Assembly (NCBI GenBank): GCA_918026815.1
Contig: CAKJVC010000099.1
Coordinates: 62,001-126,000, forward strand
Reading direction: 5' to 3'
Source: Chalara sp. BL73
Lineage: Eukaryota; Ascomycota; Leotiomycetes; Helotiales
DNA: 64,000 bases
The stretch's first letter is position 1, and every line of letters starts with the position of its first letter. The notes under the pieces are model-generated. The model saw only the letters and a list, made by a program, of their open reading frames with translations, made no database searches and had not been told where the DNA came from. Positions 18,838 to 29,790 of this stretch are shown piece by piece. Both the position numbers and the translations under genes were made by a program.

Positions 18838-21273
18838 TCATCTCTTGAATGATGTACTGTTGCCGACCAATGTAGTTAGCTCTGCCCTAGCTCTAGCTAC
18901 CTCCTTCGCATACGCCTTGCCAGTCTTCTCTGGATACTTCGCTCCTGTTTGAGACTCAATCTTCCGTTTCCTATTAGTAGAAAGACTTCCAAGGATCACG
19001 CGTGGTGGGAGGAATGTGGCGCGTTCAAAGTCAATCCAGGTTGTTCCTGGTCGATCTGGATGGACGAGAATGTTTCGGGCTGCGGGATCCTTCTGCAATA
19101 CTCCCAGCTGATGCATGGCCTGCAAACTACGGATGGCCTCGTCAACGAGTGTGGGTGGGATCGGTGATCGGATTGGAAACCCGCCAAAGCTCAAAAACAT
19201 CATATGGACAATGCGAACGGCTCCTGCGTAGTATAACAAGCTATCCACTTCAATGTCCCCTAGGTGAACAGGCACGTACTTCCCCTGAATGGGAAGAAGA
19301 CGGCGGTATATCGCCGATTCATGCATCAGATCTCCAACACACTCAATCCCGGTAGCTTTTGCAACAACAGCATAGCCATATCCAGGTAACTTGACTTTGA
19401 ACAAAGCTCCTCTGGCTCCATGGATGTTCATTTCTTCACAATAATCAAGATGGTTGCGGATTAGCTGGCGGATTTGTCGCATGAAGCTTTCATGGTTGAG
19501 CTGATGACAACCTATTCCATGTTCCCTGACGTTCGGACACTTCTGATCCAGTGCTCCTCCTCGTATAATACCCATCAGACATTGGGGCGTGCAGAATCGA
19601 CCTAGATTTCTCTGGCGATGACCGCTGCTGTGACCAACCTTTCGTCCTCTATTTTTGTCACTTTGTGTTGTTGGGATCGTGGATGTGCGACTCCTGGTGG
19701 TGTTGGACGGTTGTGGGGGACGACTCGGTGTATCAGGGTGATTGTCATCGTTGCTGCTGAAAGAAGATGTTGCTGAATCACAAGTCGCGCCCTCTGATTT
19801 CTTCTTCCGCGGTCGAAATTGAATCGGTGACCGTACTATGTCCTGATTTGCTCCGGGTGAAGGACGATACTCTGAAGACGGTACTTCATCGTCTGCGATG
19901 GCTTCCTCAATCTCTTTGGCCACGACATTCCAGGTCTTGAGCTGACGCAATGCTTTTGTTCTCCATTTCGCATCGCGCGGAGGCGTTTGAAGTGCACGTA
20001 GAGTGAAAGCCACTGCCTGGCCAACCGCGGTCAAGTGCAATCGGTTGGGCTGATCGCCGCGCTCACTCCAGTCGGTCAGGGGGCCGACGTCTCCTTTAGG
20101 AACTGATAGAGAGTAATATACGATCGAGGGGTCGACAGGAATGCGCAAGAAGATCGTTGCTTCACCGGTATAGATCTCTCCGTATTCTAACCCAGCCCTC
20201 ACCATATATGAATAGCCTTGCGTGATCACGGCAGCCACCAAACGGCGGCAGCGAATCGCCACACTTTCGTCCTCACCTACTTCCACAACTTCGTCCAGCT
20301 CCATCTCGCCAAGACCTCCGTAAATATGCCCCAAGGTCAGCTTGTGAGGAGCTTTGTATTCGATGGTAAGCGCTGCCACCCGATGCTCAGTCTCGCCATC
20401 GGCACCGGAGATGTTATAGACGCAGAACTGGTCTGCGCGAGGACGGGAAGATTTCATTGTGCGAGTGGATTCCGCAGCATTAGAAGTAGCTCGGCTAGGG
20501 TTGTTTGCATTGGCTCGAAGGCGTTCTGAGCGTCGTGGGTTCTCGGAAATGCTTAGAGACTGCATCCCTTCCGCTGCTCGATCCGGACTGAGGGTGTTGC
20601 TGTGATTTTCGAACCTGACGGAACCTTTGAGGCCAAAACGATCGCGTAAGACTTTGTCCTCAGACAGCCGCTCGATGATTTGCGAGACCGGGTCCTCCAC
20701 TGTGAATCGAGCAAAATTGTTGAGGTCCAGCTCAGACCCCATCTGGCGGCGACGTACAGCTTCTCCCGATTCCTCCAGTGTATGCAGAGAGGTAAAATGT
20801 CGTTCAAGCACAAAACTCGACTCCATCAAATCTTCCCAAGTCTGCGACTGCTCGGCATCAAATTCTGGCCATGGCAAGATCCGATCAGGGCGGGGTTTGT
20901 TCTCCGCATTTGTGGCATCGCCTTGTGTAGATTGAGTGCTGTCCGGTTGAATGGTCAGACCCAAACAAAGGTGAGTATGGCATGCGTCGAGAAATTCGGG
21001 CAGTGTTGTCTTTCCCGTTCGCCGTTCATAGTGCTCTCGTTCCTGTTCGCGGAGTCGTTGCTCTTCTTCGCGGAGCTGTTGTGCTTCTACTTCGCGTCGT
21101 TCTGCATCTTCGCGTAGTCGCTGCTCTTGTTCACGGAGTCTTTCCGATTCTAGTTCGCGTTGTTGTGCTGCTTGCTCGCGTTGTTGTGCTGCTTGCTCGC
21201 GTTGTTGTGCTTCTTTCTGGAGCTGTTCTGCTTCACGAAGCTGCTTCCGTAGGCTCTCAAGCTCCGCCGACAT
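18838..21273 (-). CDS. Fungal protein-kinase-like protein with N-terminal coiled coil
   Basis: A single uninterrupted frame of about 811 residues; the first ATG (21273) gives MSAELESLRKQLREAEQLQ. The first 85 residues are a highly charged Gln/Glu/Arg heptad-like coiled coil. A long linker follows with Ser/Arg-rich patches. A Cys/His-rich block near residues 570-610 (RFCTPQCLMGIIRGGALDQK, then CPNVREHGIGC) is typical of fungal kinase-like proteins. The C-terminal lobe has KDPAARNILVHP in place of the HRD loop and TWIDFERA in place of DFG, about residues 720-745. The Asp residues of both loops are kept, so catalysis or ATP binding is possible; substrate unknown. It lies between two inverted CID pseudogenes. 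Intactness at this length in a decaying region suggests selection or recent arrival. Confidence 0.85.
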   Translation of the reverse strand: MSAELESLRKQLREAEQLQKEAQQREQAAQQREQAAQQRELESERLREQEQRLREDAERREVEAQQLREEEQRLREQEREHYERRTGKTTLPEFLDACHTHLCLGLTIQPDSTQSTQGDATNAENKPRPDRILPWPEFDAEQSQTWEDLMESSFVLERHFTSLHTLEESGEAVRRRQMGSELDLNNFARFTVEDPVSQIIERLSEDKVLRDRFGLKGSVRFENHSNTLSPDRAAEGMQSLSISENPRRSERLRANANNPSRATSNAAESTRTMKSSRPRADQFCVYNISGADGETEHRVAALTIEYKAPHKLTLGHIYGGLGEMELDEVVEVGEDESVAIRCRRLVAAVITQGYSYMVRAGLEYGEIYTGEATIFLRIPVDPSIVYYSLSVPKGDVGPLTDWSERGDQPNRLHLTAVGQAVAFTLRALQTPPRDAKWRTKALRQLKTWNVVAKEIEEAIADDEVPSSEYRPSPGANQDIVRSPIQFRPRKKKSEGATCDSATSSFSSNDDNHPDTPSRPPQPSNTTRSRTSTIPTTQSDKNRGRKVGHSSGHRQRNLGRFCTPQCLMGIIRGGALDQKCPNVREHGIGCHQLNHESFMRQIRQLIRNHLDYCEEMNIHGARGALFKVKLPGYGYAVVAKATGIECVGDLMHESAIYRRLLPIQGKYVPVHLGDIEVDSLLYYAGAVRIVHMMFLSFGGFPIRSPIPPTLVDEAIRSLQAMHQLGVLQKDPAARNILVHPDRPGTTWIDFERATFLPPRVILGSLSTNRKRKIESQTGAKYPEKTGKAYAKEVARARAELTTLVGNSTSFKR

Positions 21274-21597
21274 ATTCGACTGCTGAATCACAAAGAGAGC
21301 TTCGAAGATTTTCTCTTCACTCCAATACTAGTGACGCGAGAAGTGGCATCGTAGTCATCAATATAAAGAAGTTGATCATCTCAGATGTGATTCTGCAATT
21401 CATGAGACGTTAATGTGACCCGTGCATAGCGAGGTGCGTGCAGAAACATAACGCCCCACCCTGCGACAATAAGCGAGAATAGGATCTCCAAAACAAACAA
21501 CAAATTGTACTGCAAGTTAGTTCATAGCTAGGGATCCTAAGCAAAGACATCAGTTCTTTGATATGCCAAAGAATAACAAGACATTCCTACCAAACCG

Positions 21598-21680
21598 CAT
21601 TCGTGGTATAAATTTGCACCGCGCCAACGGAAAATCGCGAAGCAGCAGCCTAACGCATTGAGCTACGACCCACCGAAGCC
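21598..21680 (-). other. tRNA-like sequence (A-box present, B-box degenerate)
   Basis: On the minus strand TGGGTCGTAGCTCAATGCGT followed by TAGGC resembles a tRNA D-arm with A-box. Downstream GGTGCAAATTTATACC is a poor B-box. Arms beyond the D-arm do not pair well, so this is a tRNA pseudogene or tRNA-derived SINE piece, not a functional tRNA. Confidence 0.35.
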
Positions 21681-21748
21681 TCGCGAAGCCTGCCACACAC
21701 GCTGGCGCCGAAAACTATGCCCGCTAACCGGCTCACAGAATACTGCAT

Positions 21749-22276
21749 CTCGTGCTGGACAAAAAAAGCGATACTTTTTTTAACCGAAATGAGCGTGCGC
21801 ATAACAAAATCCCTTTCCCCCATACAACTACATACAAACTCAAATGTTTGAGAAACATTTATATATTCTAATTAGCTGTCATTTTGCCTTTTAAATCAAT
21901 ACACTCCTGTAACCTATTAGGTATAGATCTAACCCGATTATTAATAATTTCTTGCTGTAAAGTAGCCTATTTTTCAATAGCAAGCTTTCTTAAAGTATCA
22001 ATATCCATGAGAATACTTCTTAATATATTCTTTTATTGGCTGCTACCTATTTCAGCTATAGAAAAGTCAGGCCCTCCTGCGATATTTTGATAATATCCAA
22101 GGCCATTGTATTCTTTCCAAGCTTTAACCGGGTTTTTTCCTTTGCCAAAGCCATGCCCTGAATCTCCATTTTCTAATACAAAGTCCTGGTGTTGGTTGTA
22201 TGGGAAAAAGGTGGTTTTGTTATGCGCACGCTCATTTCGGTTAAAAAAAAAGTATCGCTTTTTTTGTCCAGCACGA
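21749..22276 (-). mobile_element. Tc1/mariner-type deletion derivative with long terminal inverted repeats
   Basis: The ends CTCGTGCTGGACAAAAAAAG...CGATACTTTTTTT, then ACCGAAATGAGCGTGCGCAT, match in inverted orientation over about 80 bp (right T-run two bases longer). Minus-strand translation of the interior (about 21880-22170) gives the tail of a Tc1-type transposase: GDSGHGFGKGKNPVKAWKEY, GGPDFSIAEIG, then RVRSIPNRLQECIDLKGKMT. In-frame stops lie at TAA and TAG positions and the DDE core is lost. Flanking TGCAT is repeated on both sides; whether that or an inner TA is the target duplicate is unclear. Confidence 0.75.
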
Positions 22277-22495
22277 GTGCATATAAAAAGCCCTGTGGGA
22301 ACAAATCCCAGCTAGAGAATCCATACCTCCTGCACAATTTCCAAACAGCTTGATCATACATTGACACCCAGTAACCGTAGTTTGTCAAGTTCTATCGAGA
22401 TCGTCACTGGCACAAGAAGTACGAACGGACTCTCTTTCCGACCCAAACCAAGCACAACTACCAGATTCTCGCAGCCAAGAAAACTATCCATCACG

Positions 22496-22990
22496 ATGAC
22501 TTTCACCTGTTAGTTGGCAATTCCTCATCCATCATTCTCCTTAACTGACACCTTCTCAGTTGAAGGAGCCGAGTTCCAAAGCAGCAACACCAGACCAGAC
22601 ATACCCTACACACTCTACGTCAACGATAGCTATCTGCTCCTTGTCCCCCGAGAACCGCCAAGTGGCACGGTCCATCCAAACTTTCCCACGATTCAAGGTC
22701 CTCCTCAGCGCTTCAAGTTGGAACTTTCAGATCTCGTGGCCGATGAATACAGGACGAAATGCAACAATGAGCCAAAGTTTTCTGCTAGGAAGGTCCACTT
22801 TGGATTTGAAGAGGGCGAAGTCGTTGTTGCTGCTCTACTGGAGGGTAGCAATATGATTCCACATTGGGAATTCCGTACGCTTTTGGATGGAAGCAACCTC
22901 GGAAACAAGCACTTTACGGACTATTCTTCGGATCCCGAAGCTAGTTTTGCATTGATGAACCGGGATCTCTCGATGGCAGCAAGACGCTAG
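22496..22990 (+). CDS. Small conserved-looking hypothetical protein, two exons
   Basis: Exon 1 is 22496-22508 (MTFT). A 51-nt intron (GTTAGT...CTCAG, 22509-22559) leads to exon 2 (22560-22990). The joined frame is exactly 148 codons and starts MTFTFEGAEFQSSNTRPDIP. The product (147 residues) is soluble, has no signal peptide or transmembrane span, and has a Pro-rich middle (VPREPPSG). No domain was recognised. The very short first exon and in-frame splice are typical of real fungal genes. Nothing further recognisable is seen between 22991 and 23470. Confidence 0.6.
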
Positions 22991-23470
22991 GCTCTATTTT
23001 TCGCAGATAGCCTAGATTGAGGTGGAGTATCTGTGCGATATTGCGCAAGGGCTTGAATTCACCTGCTTTACTACCTGCTATGCTTCCTCTTTTCTCCAGC
23101 TTGGCGTTTGGCTCTGATCTGGGTGCTGTGGGTTTGACGGCGCAAACGGAAAAGGACGGATTCAAGGTGATGGTTTGCACCTGCACAAGATCTTGCAAGG
23201 CCGTCTTCTTTCTCTCGTCAAATGTATCCATAAGTGCCCATAAGTACGCTACTGTTTCGTGTCACGGGAGCATACGGTAAGTAAACTTTGTTTATGGGGT
23301 TCTTCAGAGGTTGGGGGCTCGCTAAGGCGCTCCCGGGTTGCTCGTTTTGCTAAGTTAATAGTATTACTTTACGAATGTATTCTCAAACTCCAGTTTAATA
23401 GGCTTGGACTATATTTATTAGGGCTAGAGCCCTATACTAAACAATATGGTAATACTACAATAATACTACA

Positions 23471-24830
23471 TACTGATCAAAATGTTTACAACACTGGCCA
23501 TCAATCGAATCTTTTATGCCACTCTGGTGAGCCATTAAGTCCTCCAACGTACTCATCGACATAGTAATTATTTGATTTTACTGTTAGCCGCTCATTATCC
23601 AGATTTAGCACGCGGCATCACCTGCAACATTAACATCAATATCATCCATCGCGCCAACTTCCAAGTTGGGAATGTCTTCAGCAACATCGTTCAGCTTCCT
23701 CTTCTTCACACTGCCCGTGCCGTTTGTACGACCCCTGCCATACGGACCGGAGAGACTCGTCACAAGGTCAGAATCTTCGTTGGCTCGTGGTTGTGGTGAG
23801 AGGGACAAGGTAGCGCTAGAGTTGCTGCGGCGTTTCTCAAGGATCGTATCAACGCCAAGTGCAAAGGCAATTTCGTTGTCATAGTCGGTTGGAGCCGGAG
23901 ATTCTGGGTCAACAGATGGCTTAAGTGAACTTTGTGTAGGAGGTGTAAGGGCTTCTATTTCAGGACGGTTAGGCCCACCTATAAATGAGAGCGATTGTTG
24001 GCTGGTGCGAAGCTGCGCATGATACTGTCTTCAACGCCACGCTTCTTAAGAATCAATGGCGGCACCGCGGCTGGTGATCTTAGCGAACTTAACTTCTTCA
24101 TCGGCGAGAGCAGCACAGTTGGTACTGAGGAAGCTTTCGAGTCGTTCGATAAGAAGCTTTCGAGCTCTAATATATTCTGCAACAGCACCTTCGGCATTTG
24201 CGAGTGTCTTCAGAAGGCCGTTCAAGCAGGCGGTGTGGACTGGAGCTTATGGTGAGGCAACGTTGGGATTGGTGAGCTTGTCATAGTGTTGATTGGCGAC
24301 ACTAACTGAAGTCTTGCTGGAGAGAACTAAATTTGAGATAGACTGCTGAGGGGCGACAAGGGGTGCAAGTTCTGGGGTTATAGAGCCGCTGGCTTTTGAA
24401 ATGAGGGAGCTTCCTAGTAGCCCTCCCTTTCCACGAGTAGATCTGTTCTTGTCAAGCTCTGTAATTTCGTGAGAACTGGAATCAGGTGTATGGATGATCA
24501 CAAACCATCGATGCGGGCTTCGATAGCCTCTTGAATAGGTATCTCGAACACATGACACTCTCTCCAAACCCCAATGAGGCTTCTGAACTTTTGCTGAACC
24601 TCGTTCGTTGCACCTCCGTATGCTGTCGCCGCAGCACCGGCGATGACTAAAGAAAGTGTGATCAGAAAGTCGGTCTTCTTGCGAGCTTTCGATTGCTGAG
24701 ATTCCTCTATATGGCCATCGCACATTAGTATAGTGACCAATAGTTCATAAGGTGTAAAGGGCTCAAAAAACTGTATTTTTACAAGTTGATTTGGGGTGAC
24801 TGAGGATTGACGACGTACCCTTCGCAAGGT
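23471..24830 (-). pseudogene. CID-domain (UPF0400/Rtt103-like) gene, copy 2, inverted
   Basis: Homologous to 15970-17267 but on the opposite strand. Minus-strand blocks read NNLIIYLAK, then ESQQSKARKKTDFLITLSLV and RSLIGVWRECHVFEIPIQEA (24498-24720). A coiled block GLLKTLANAEGAVAEYIRAR follows (about 24190). The C-terminus has LSGPYGRGRTNGTGSVKKRK to a stop at 23605. Homology with copy 1 continues past the stop into the 3' flank (CTATGTCGATGAGTACGTTG near 23560). Several frames are needed, so it is a pseudogene. N-terminal CID helices are absent, as in copy 1, so the two share a truncated ancestor. Confidence 0.75.
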
Positions 24831-25084
24831 AAATAATGAGGTTGTTCCCTTTTGCTACTATGGGTCTTCGGGGCGCTGTAGCAGTACAGTGGTCTGTGCG
24901 TTTTCAGGTACCGTAGTTCATAAGGTCATCGCTCAACAAACTGTCGTCGAGATCCATCCTCCAGCTGTCGAAGGACTCCCTCCCATCGAGGATAGTTCAT
25001 TTAATCCTTCTTGCCCATAGCACCAGGTCTTTTTGCTATCAAGCGTCAATACTTGACGAAAACTGGTCTGTATACCGAGTTCGA

Positions 25085-25512
25085 AGGGGTACGATTGAAA
25101 CGGCCGTCATTAGCGTCTTGGCTTCCCCCACTATATTCTTTGTTGAGGTCGTTAAGCGAAAGTCACATGTACGCTTTTCTACTTTTAGAATTTTACTTTG
25201 CTGTTATACTAAGCGAAATACGCTAAACCGATTTTGTTTGAAAAGGATTTCTTTTCTTTTTAAATGAATATCGCTACAAAACATATATAAATATACATTA
25301 TAACAATCGGATTTAACTAAATTTATTAGATTTGAATAAATCAAGTTTCAATTTTTTGGGTTGTTATTTCATTTAGTTGTTTTCGTGTTAGTTACGCGAA
25401 ATCGCAAAACACAATTTTCACCAAGTTTCGTGCCGAGTGATGTAAAAGCGGCATGCCGTGACTTTTTGGTGTGTTGGCGCTAATGACGGCCGTTTCAATC
25501 GTACCCGTTCGA
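25085..25512. mobile_element. Foldback/MITE with about 37-bp inverted ends
   Basis: Left TTCGAAGGGGTACGATTGAA then ACGGCCGTCATTAGCG is mirrored on the right by CGCTAATGACGGCCGTTTCA then ATCGTACCCGTTCGAA, with one mismatch. The interior is AT-rich and non-coding, with small GCGAAA-type repeats. The inner boundary TA/CGATTG suggests TA targeting, but the flanks also match in inverted orientation, so the true end is uncertain. Confidence 0.7.
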
Positions 25513-25892
25513 AGCACGATAAAATCAACCGGTCTCATAACCTGTTGAGACTGAACTACTCTTCTACTGTATTCAATTTGGGTGACAGCTCTTCATATAA
25601 AAACAGTGGCACGACCGTGCCATAGGGCAGTGACTCACCACGTCACTCAAATCAAGTCACAGGTTTCTATGTTAATTGGGCGGTTGCCCAGGGAAACCTC
25701 CTAAGTTAGTGCGGGACGGAGAGCATCAGCAGAATAAAATGATGACCTTCTATCAAGAACAATCACGGACGCTGCTGCTTTGTGTAGACAGTTGCATCCG
25801 AACAGCCCAGATATCTATCTCGGCATGCACATGAATCAACCCATACACCTATACCATTGTAATCTAACTTTCGAGCCTCGAGGAGCCTCCAG

Positions 25893-28557
25893 ATGCCTCG
25901 TCAAACCACCCCAACCCAGGCAGAGCTGTATGTTACCCAACCACACGACTCGCCGTTAGAGTATACTAACCCTCTCAAACAGTCAGCACGATCTCGAACA
26001 GTTCGAGGTCGTCCAACGACTCCATCAGCTTGCCTCGAACATGACCGAAGAAGAAATAGCCTACTCGCTCGATCCCACGCGTCCCAAGCCTCCTCCAAGA
26101 GAGGTAGTTCCCGGACCTTGCGAATGTTCCATCTGCGACCAGCAATTTCGAAGTTCCGAACAACAATCAGCCTTACGGATGACATACTCGAGGAAAGTTG
26201 AAGATTCAAAGGCTAGGGCGCTCGTGGCAGACCACATGAGAGGCATTGAAACAGCTCTTGCACACTTGCGATCCAAGTTGGCTGCACATGGGAAGGCAAT
26301 ATCCAGTCGCTGGAGGAAGAAAAGTAGGGATAAGAGAGCTGCATTTTTGTTAGCTGCGCAACCAGCATTGGAAACCAAGCAGTGGGTGGTCCCAAGATTT
26401 ATCAACGATAAATCAACTCACCATTGGGAAGAGGCCCGCGAATCTCGCATGACTTGGTTGCTTCCCTGGTTGGATGTTGAATCTTTGGAGAACGATCCTG
26501 CTAGGCTGCTTGGACTTTTGTACAACCGGGCTCGGTTCACACCGGAACAATGGGCACCACACGATATGGCGAATCTCGTCTTCGGATATAACCAGGGGTT
26601 TCTTGATATCCTTTTCTCTCCCTTATGTGTGGTCATGTCTGGGCCAAATTATGGAGAGCTGGTTTCTTGGAAAGAGAATGCAGCCCATCGACTGGACATC
26701 ATCGGCTTTCCACGGGGCCAACTCCTTTTGGCAGCACAGGATATGTTGCTTGCCTTTCTCTGCTCGGTCGTAGACGAATTGACCAAAGGTCTGGATCAGA
26801 GCATCGAGGTACAACATGCAGACTATGGCCTTGTTCCTCCACATATCCCAAGACTCGACTTCAAAAGATCTGGTCACCTTGAGATTTGGTCGGCATATAT
26901 CAATCAGCCATTTTCCGAACCGCCAAAGTTTGATGTCGATGTTATTATTTCATTAGCTCGAGCAAGAGTCAATGAACTGGGCGATCACATCTGGTTAATG
27001 CAAACTGACGCCTCATACATGCGCAGAGTGATTCGGACAGCCGTCTCAGCAATACCACTCAAACGTAATCTTCTGGGCCGGGAGCAAGACGCTCACACCC
27101 AAGCCCTCACCGAAATAATCATGGACAACGGAAGTTATGCAACGTGGAAGTGGATATTGGAAGACTGCGAGACACTCAAACTATTGCAAATCAGGTATGG
27201 CGATGAGATATGTTCTGGCACTGGGACATATCTTCCTTCAGAGTACGACATTGCACTTCAGTCACTAGAGATGAGCCTGTCACAACAAATTCAAAATTCA
27301 GAGAAAATCATTCAAGATAGCTTTCCCATCCGTTCTGGATTTCGGGATCTTTACGAATTCGATCAATCGTCGGGTAACTTGAGGTGGCGATTGAAGCATG
27401 GAAAACGAAAGGATGGATTTTGGGACAGCATCTTTTTCGAGTCACAGACACTATACTGGTGTGTCACGAACTTGGTCGACCCCCCTGAAGATAGGGTAAA
27501 GTACCCAGCAAGTATGGTATTCGCATTCTTGGACGAATATCTTGCTAGCTGCTCCAAAGAAGAGAGGGCTCAAATGGACGAGCGATTGTACGCTCAACTT
27601 TCGAACTACGCCGCCCTTGATGAGGTGTTTTCTGCAGTACAATTCCACCGGCCTGGGCCAGGTCACCGGCTCTCGGTCAAAGAGCTCAGAAGCGTCAGCA
27701 CTTCAAGGCACTTCCGCTTTGTGAGATCTGCGAGAGCTGATGATCTACTGGTGCGAAAGTTCGGGACTTCGGGTGGTCTGACTCAACCTCTCCTCGAGTT
27801 TATGGATGCATATGATGCACGAGGAAGTCTTGGCAGGATATCTGATAAAATGCGCTTACAGTGTTTTGATGCCATCCAAAACTCGCAGAATGTATTTTGG
27901 TCAAGACTGCAAGACGTCAACACGCAATACATGAAATTGTGCAATTTTTCACCAGAAGACATTGAGCTGGCCACCCTTTTAATATCAGCGCGATCACAAC
28001 CCGAATTTATACAGAAGCTCCGGTCCGAACGACAGAAAATACTCGATGTTGAAAGGCCATCGAGCGTCCCCAAACACCTGCCCAAGCTCGGCGAGTTCGT
28101 CGCGCAAAGAGTGTGGGGACGTGAACGGCCATCCGCACCGAAGTTTGCCGAAGAAGGCACCAAAATGAAGCGGCGCGCTCAGCAGCCAGTCTCGATGCCC
28201 TCCGTAGAGACACTCAGTCTCGAGGATGGACCCGAATCTCTCCCGCCTATGCCAGTCAGGCAAAAAGCATACACAATCTTAAACGGCATGTTCAGCACAA
28301 ACCCAGAATTGACTGCCAAGACTGTCGATTGGGACGCCTTCGTCACCGCAATGGCAGACGCGGGTTTCTCCGCTCGGCAAAGCAGCGGCTCTGCTGTGAT
28401 CTTTGAGCCAGATGATTGGGAGAGAGGCTGGTCTGGTAAGATCGTCTTCCATAAGCCGCACCCAATTGCTAAGATTGACTCGGTCATGCTGAGGTCAATA
28501 GGAAGACGAATGGAGAAATGGTTTGGGTGGAATAAAGATACCTTCATTGTTCAATGA
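25893..28557 (+). CDS. Large fungal protein of unknown function with HicA-like C-terminal domain
   Basis: Exon 1 is 25893-25927 (MPRQTTPTQAE). A 55-nt intron with GTATGT donor, ACTAAC branch and CAG acceptor (25928-25982) joins in phase to exon 2 (25983-28557). Total 870 codons including stop, giving 869 residues. The N-terminal part has a Cys cluster (CECSICDQQF). The body is alpha-helical and Trp-rich (MTWLLPWLDVESLENDPARL, FTPEQWAPHDMANLVFGYNQ) and belongs to an ascomycete family I recognise only as uncharacterised. The last 100 residues (WDAFVTAMADAGFSARQSSG, SAVIF, IVFHKPHPIAKID, MLRSIGRRMEKWFGW) resemble the dsRBD-like fold of HicA/YcfA proteins, with His in FHKPHP. An RNA-binding role is inference. 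No disablement seen. Confidence 0.85.
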
Positions 28558-28739
28558 TGATAGGGACTTGGTCTTCATATTTGAGCTTCTGGTGAGCGGG
28601 CAAGACCCACAACGAACCAGAGCGCATAGCCCCATCCGGCAGGCGAGTACAGGGGATGCAACTTTGATCTAAAGCAACGGAAGAATGTCATGTTGGATGT
28701 GAATAAACGCCTGCGGTGGGTGGTGTGACGGGCTTACAG

Positions 28740-28906
28740 AACCGAACAAGTGGATCGACGACTTGCAAGAGAAGTGTCATGCATATAGCGCAGACGATGT
28801 GATTAAAAAGGGTGTGTTAGAAGAGATAGAGCAGGAGATTATGCAGCTGAAGAGCCTGCCGTTCGCGCACACCAAGAGCTGTAAGGATAACAAGATCATT
28901 GCTTAG
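28740..28906 (+). pseudogene. Possible coding fragment
   Basis: An open, charge-rich stretch ends at the TAG at 28904-28906 and reads EPNKWIDDLQEKCHAYSADD...EIEQEIMQLKSLPFAHTKSC. Amphipathic and coil-like, without a recognised family or start codon. It may be a leftover exon. The rest of 28558-29424 shows no gene. Confidence 0.3.
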
Positions 28907-29424
28907 GTCGAGGGAGGGGCAAACAAGCCAACGATCCCGATAGACGTCGTCTCAGGTCGACAAGGAAACCATCACTGCTCCATAACTGTTGCTCAGTGAG
29001 TGTGGCTCACCTGACTCTCAGCGGAGCCCGGCTCAAAGCTCAAAGCCCTCGAGGCTCGCGATAGAATGCGCGAACCTATAGGATGATTACACTATTTCGC
29101 AGTCGTCTAAAACGTTCTTTTGTTGCAAAAGCTCAGCGCCTTCGATCTTAGAGCAATGTTGGTGTATACAAGCCATCTCTCCAATTCAACGCGCTTCAAA
29201 ACGATAATTGGAGAGATATAGTAAGCTCAAGAGAATTTAGACAGACAATGAATGTTTTAGTAGGAGTAGTTAGCCCAAGGACATATATAAATGGACATCA
29301 TATTATTGATCGAGCTGATCGATGGCTATCCCTGCCTGAAGGTCCCCCGGAGTGGACATGTCTTCAATAAGTATCGTGATTCCCGATTGCTAGAGAACGA
29401 TCAAAGATCCCACAAATATGTCAC

Positions 29425-29560
29425 CGATTTAACTTAAGCTTCTTTTCCGCTTCTTCAGTCCTCTTGTTCGCATCCTCAAGCTCTTTCTTCAACTGCTTGA
29501 TGTACTTGAGAACTAGCTCGACGGCCATGGCTTTGTTATTGCGCTCTGCTCTCCCTTTTC
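29425..29560 (-). pseudogene. Coiled-coil C-terminal fragment
   Basis: Minus-strand frame RNNKAMAVELVLKYIKQLKK...LEDANKRTEEAEKKLKLNR with stop. It looks like a leucine-zipper tail of a larger protein. No upstream domain is left, so origin is unknown. Confidence 0.3.
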
Positions 29561-29790
29561 ACCTCTATTATCGCCATACTTGCGCGCATCACTTCCACTC
29601 TTTGTTTTAGAATTAGTTGCTGCTAATTAGATGAATTATCTCACACCGACTAGCAGAACTGCAGCACCACGACAATAAATGATTCAAGATCCAGATGATT
29701 CGGAATACGTATTGGCGAGGCTAATCTTAAGACTATATATCGTTATACTAATCTCCCCTCAAGTAGTTGTCTCGGCTATAAGACTGAGTC

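Noticed and set aside
21598..21680. Functional tRNA gene on the minus strand
   Set aside because: D-arm-like sequence only; the anticodon and T arms do not pair.
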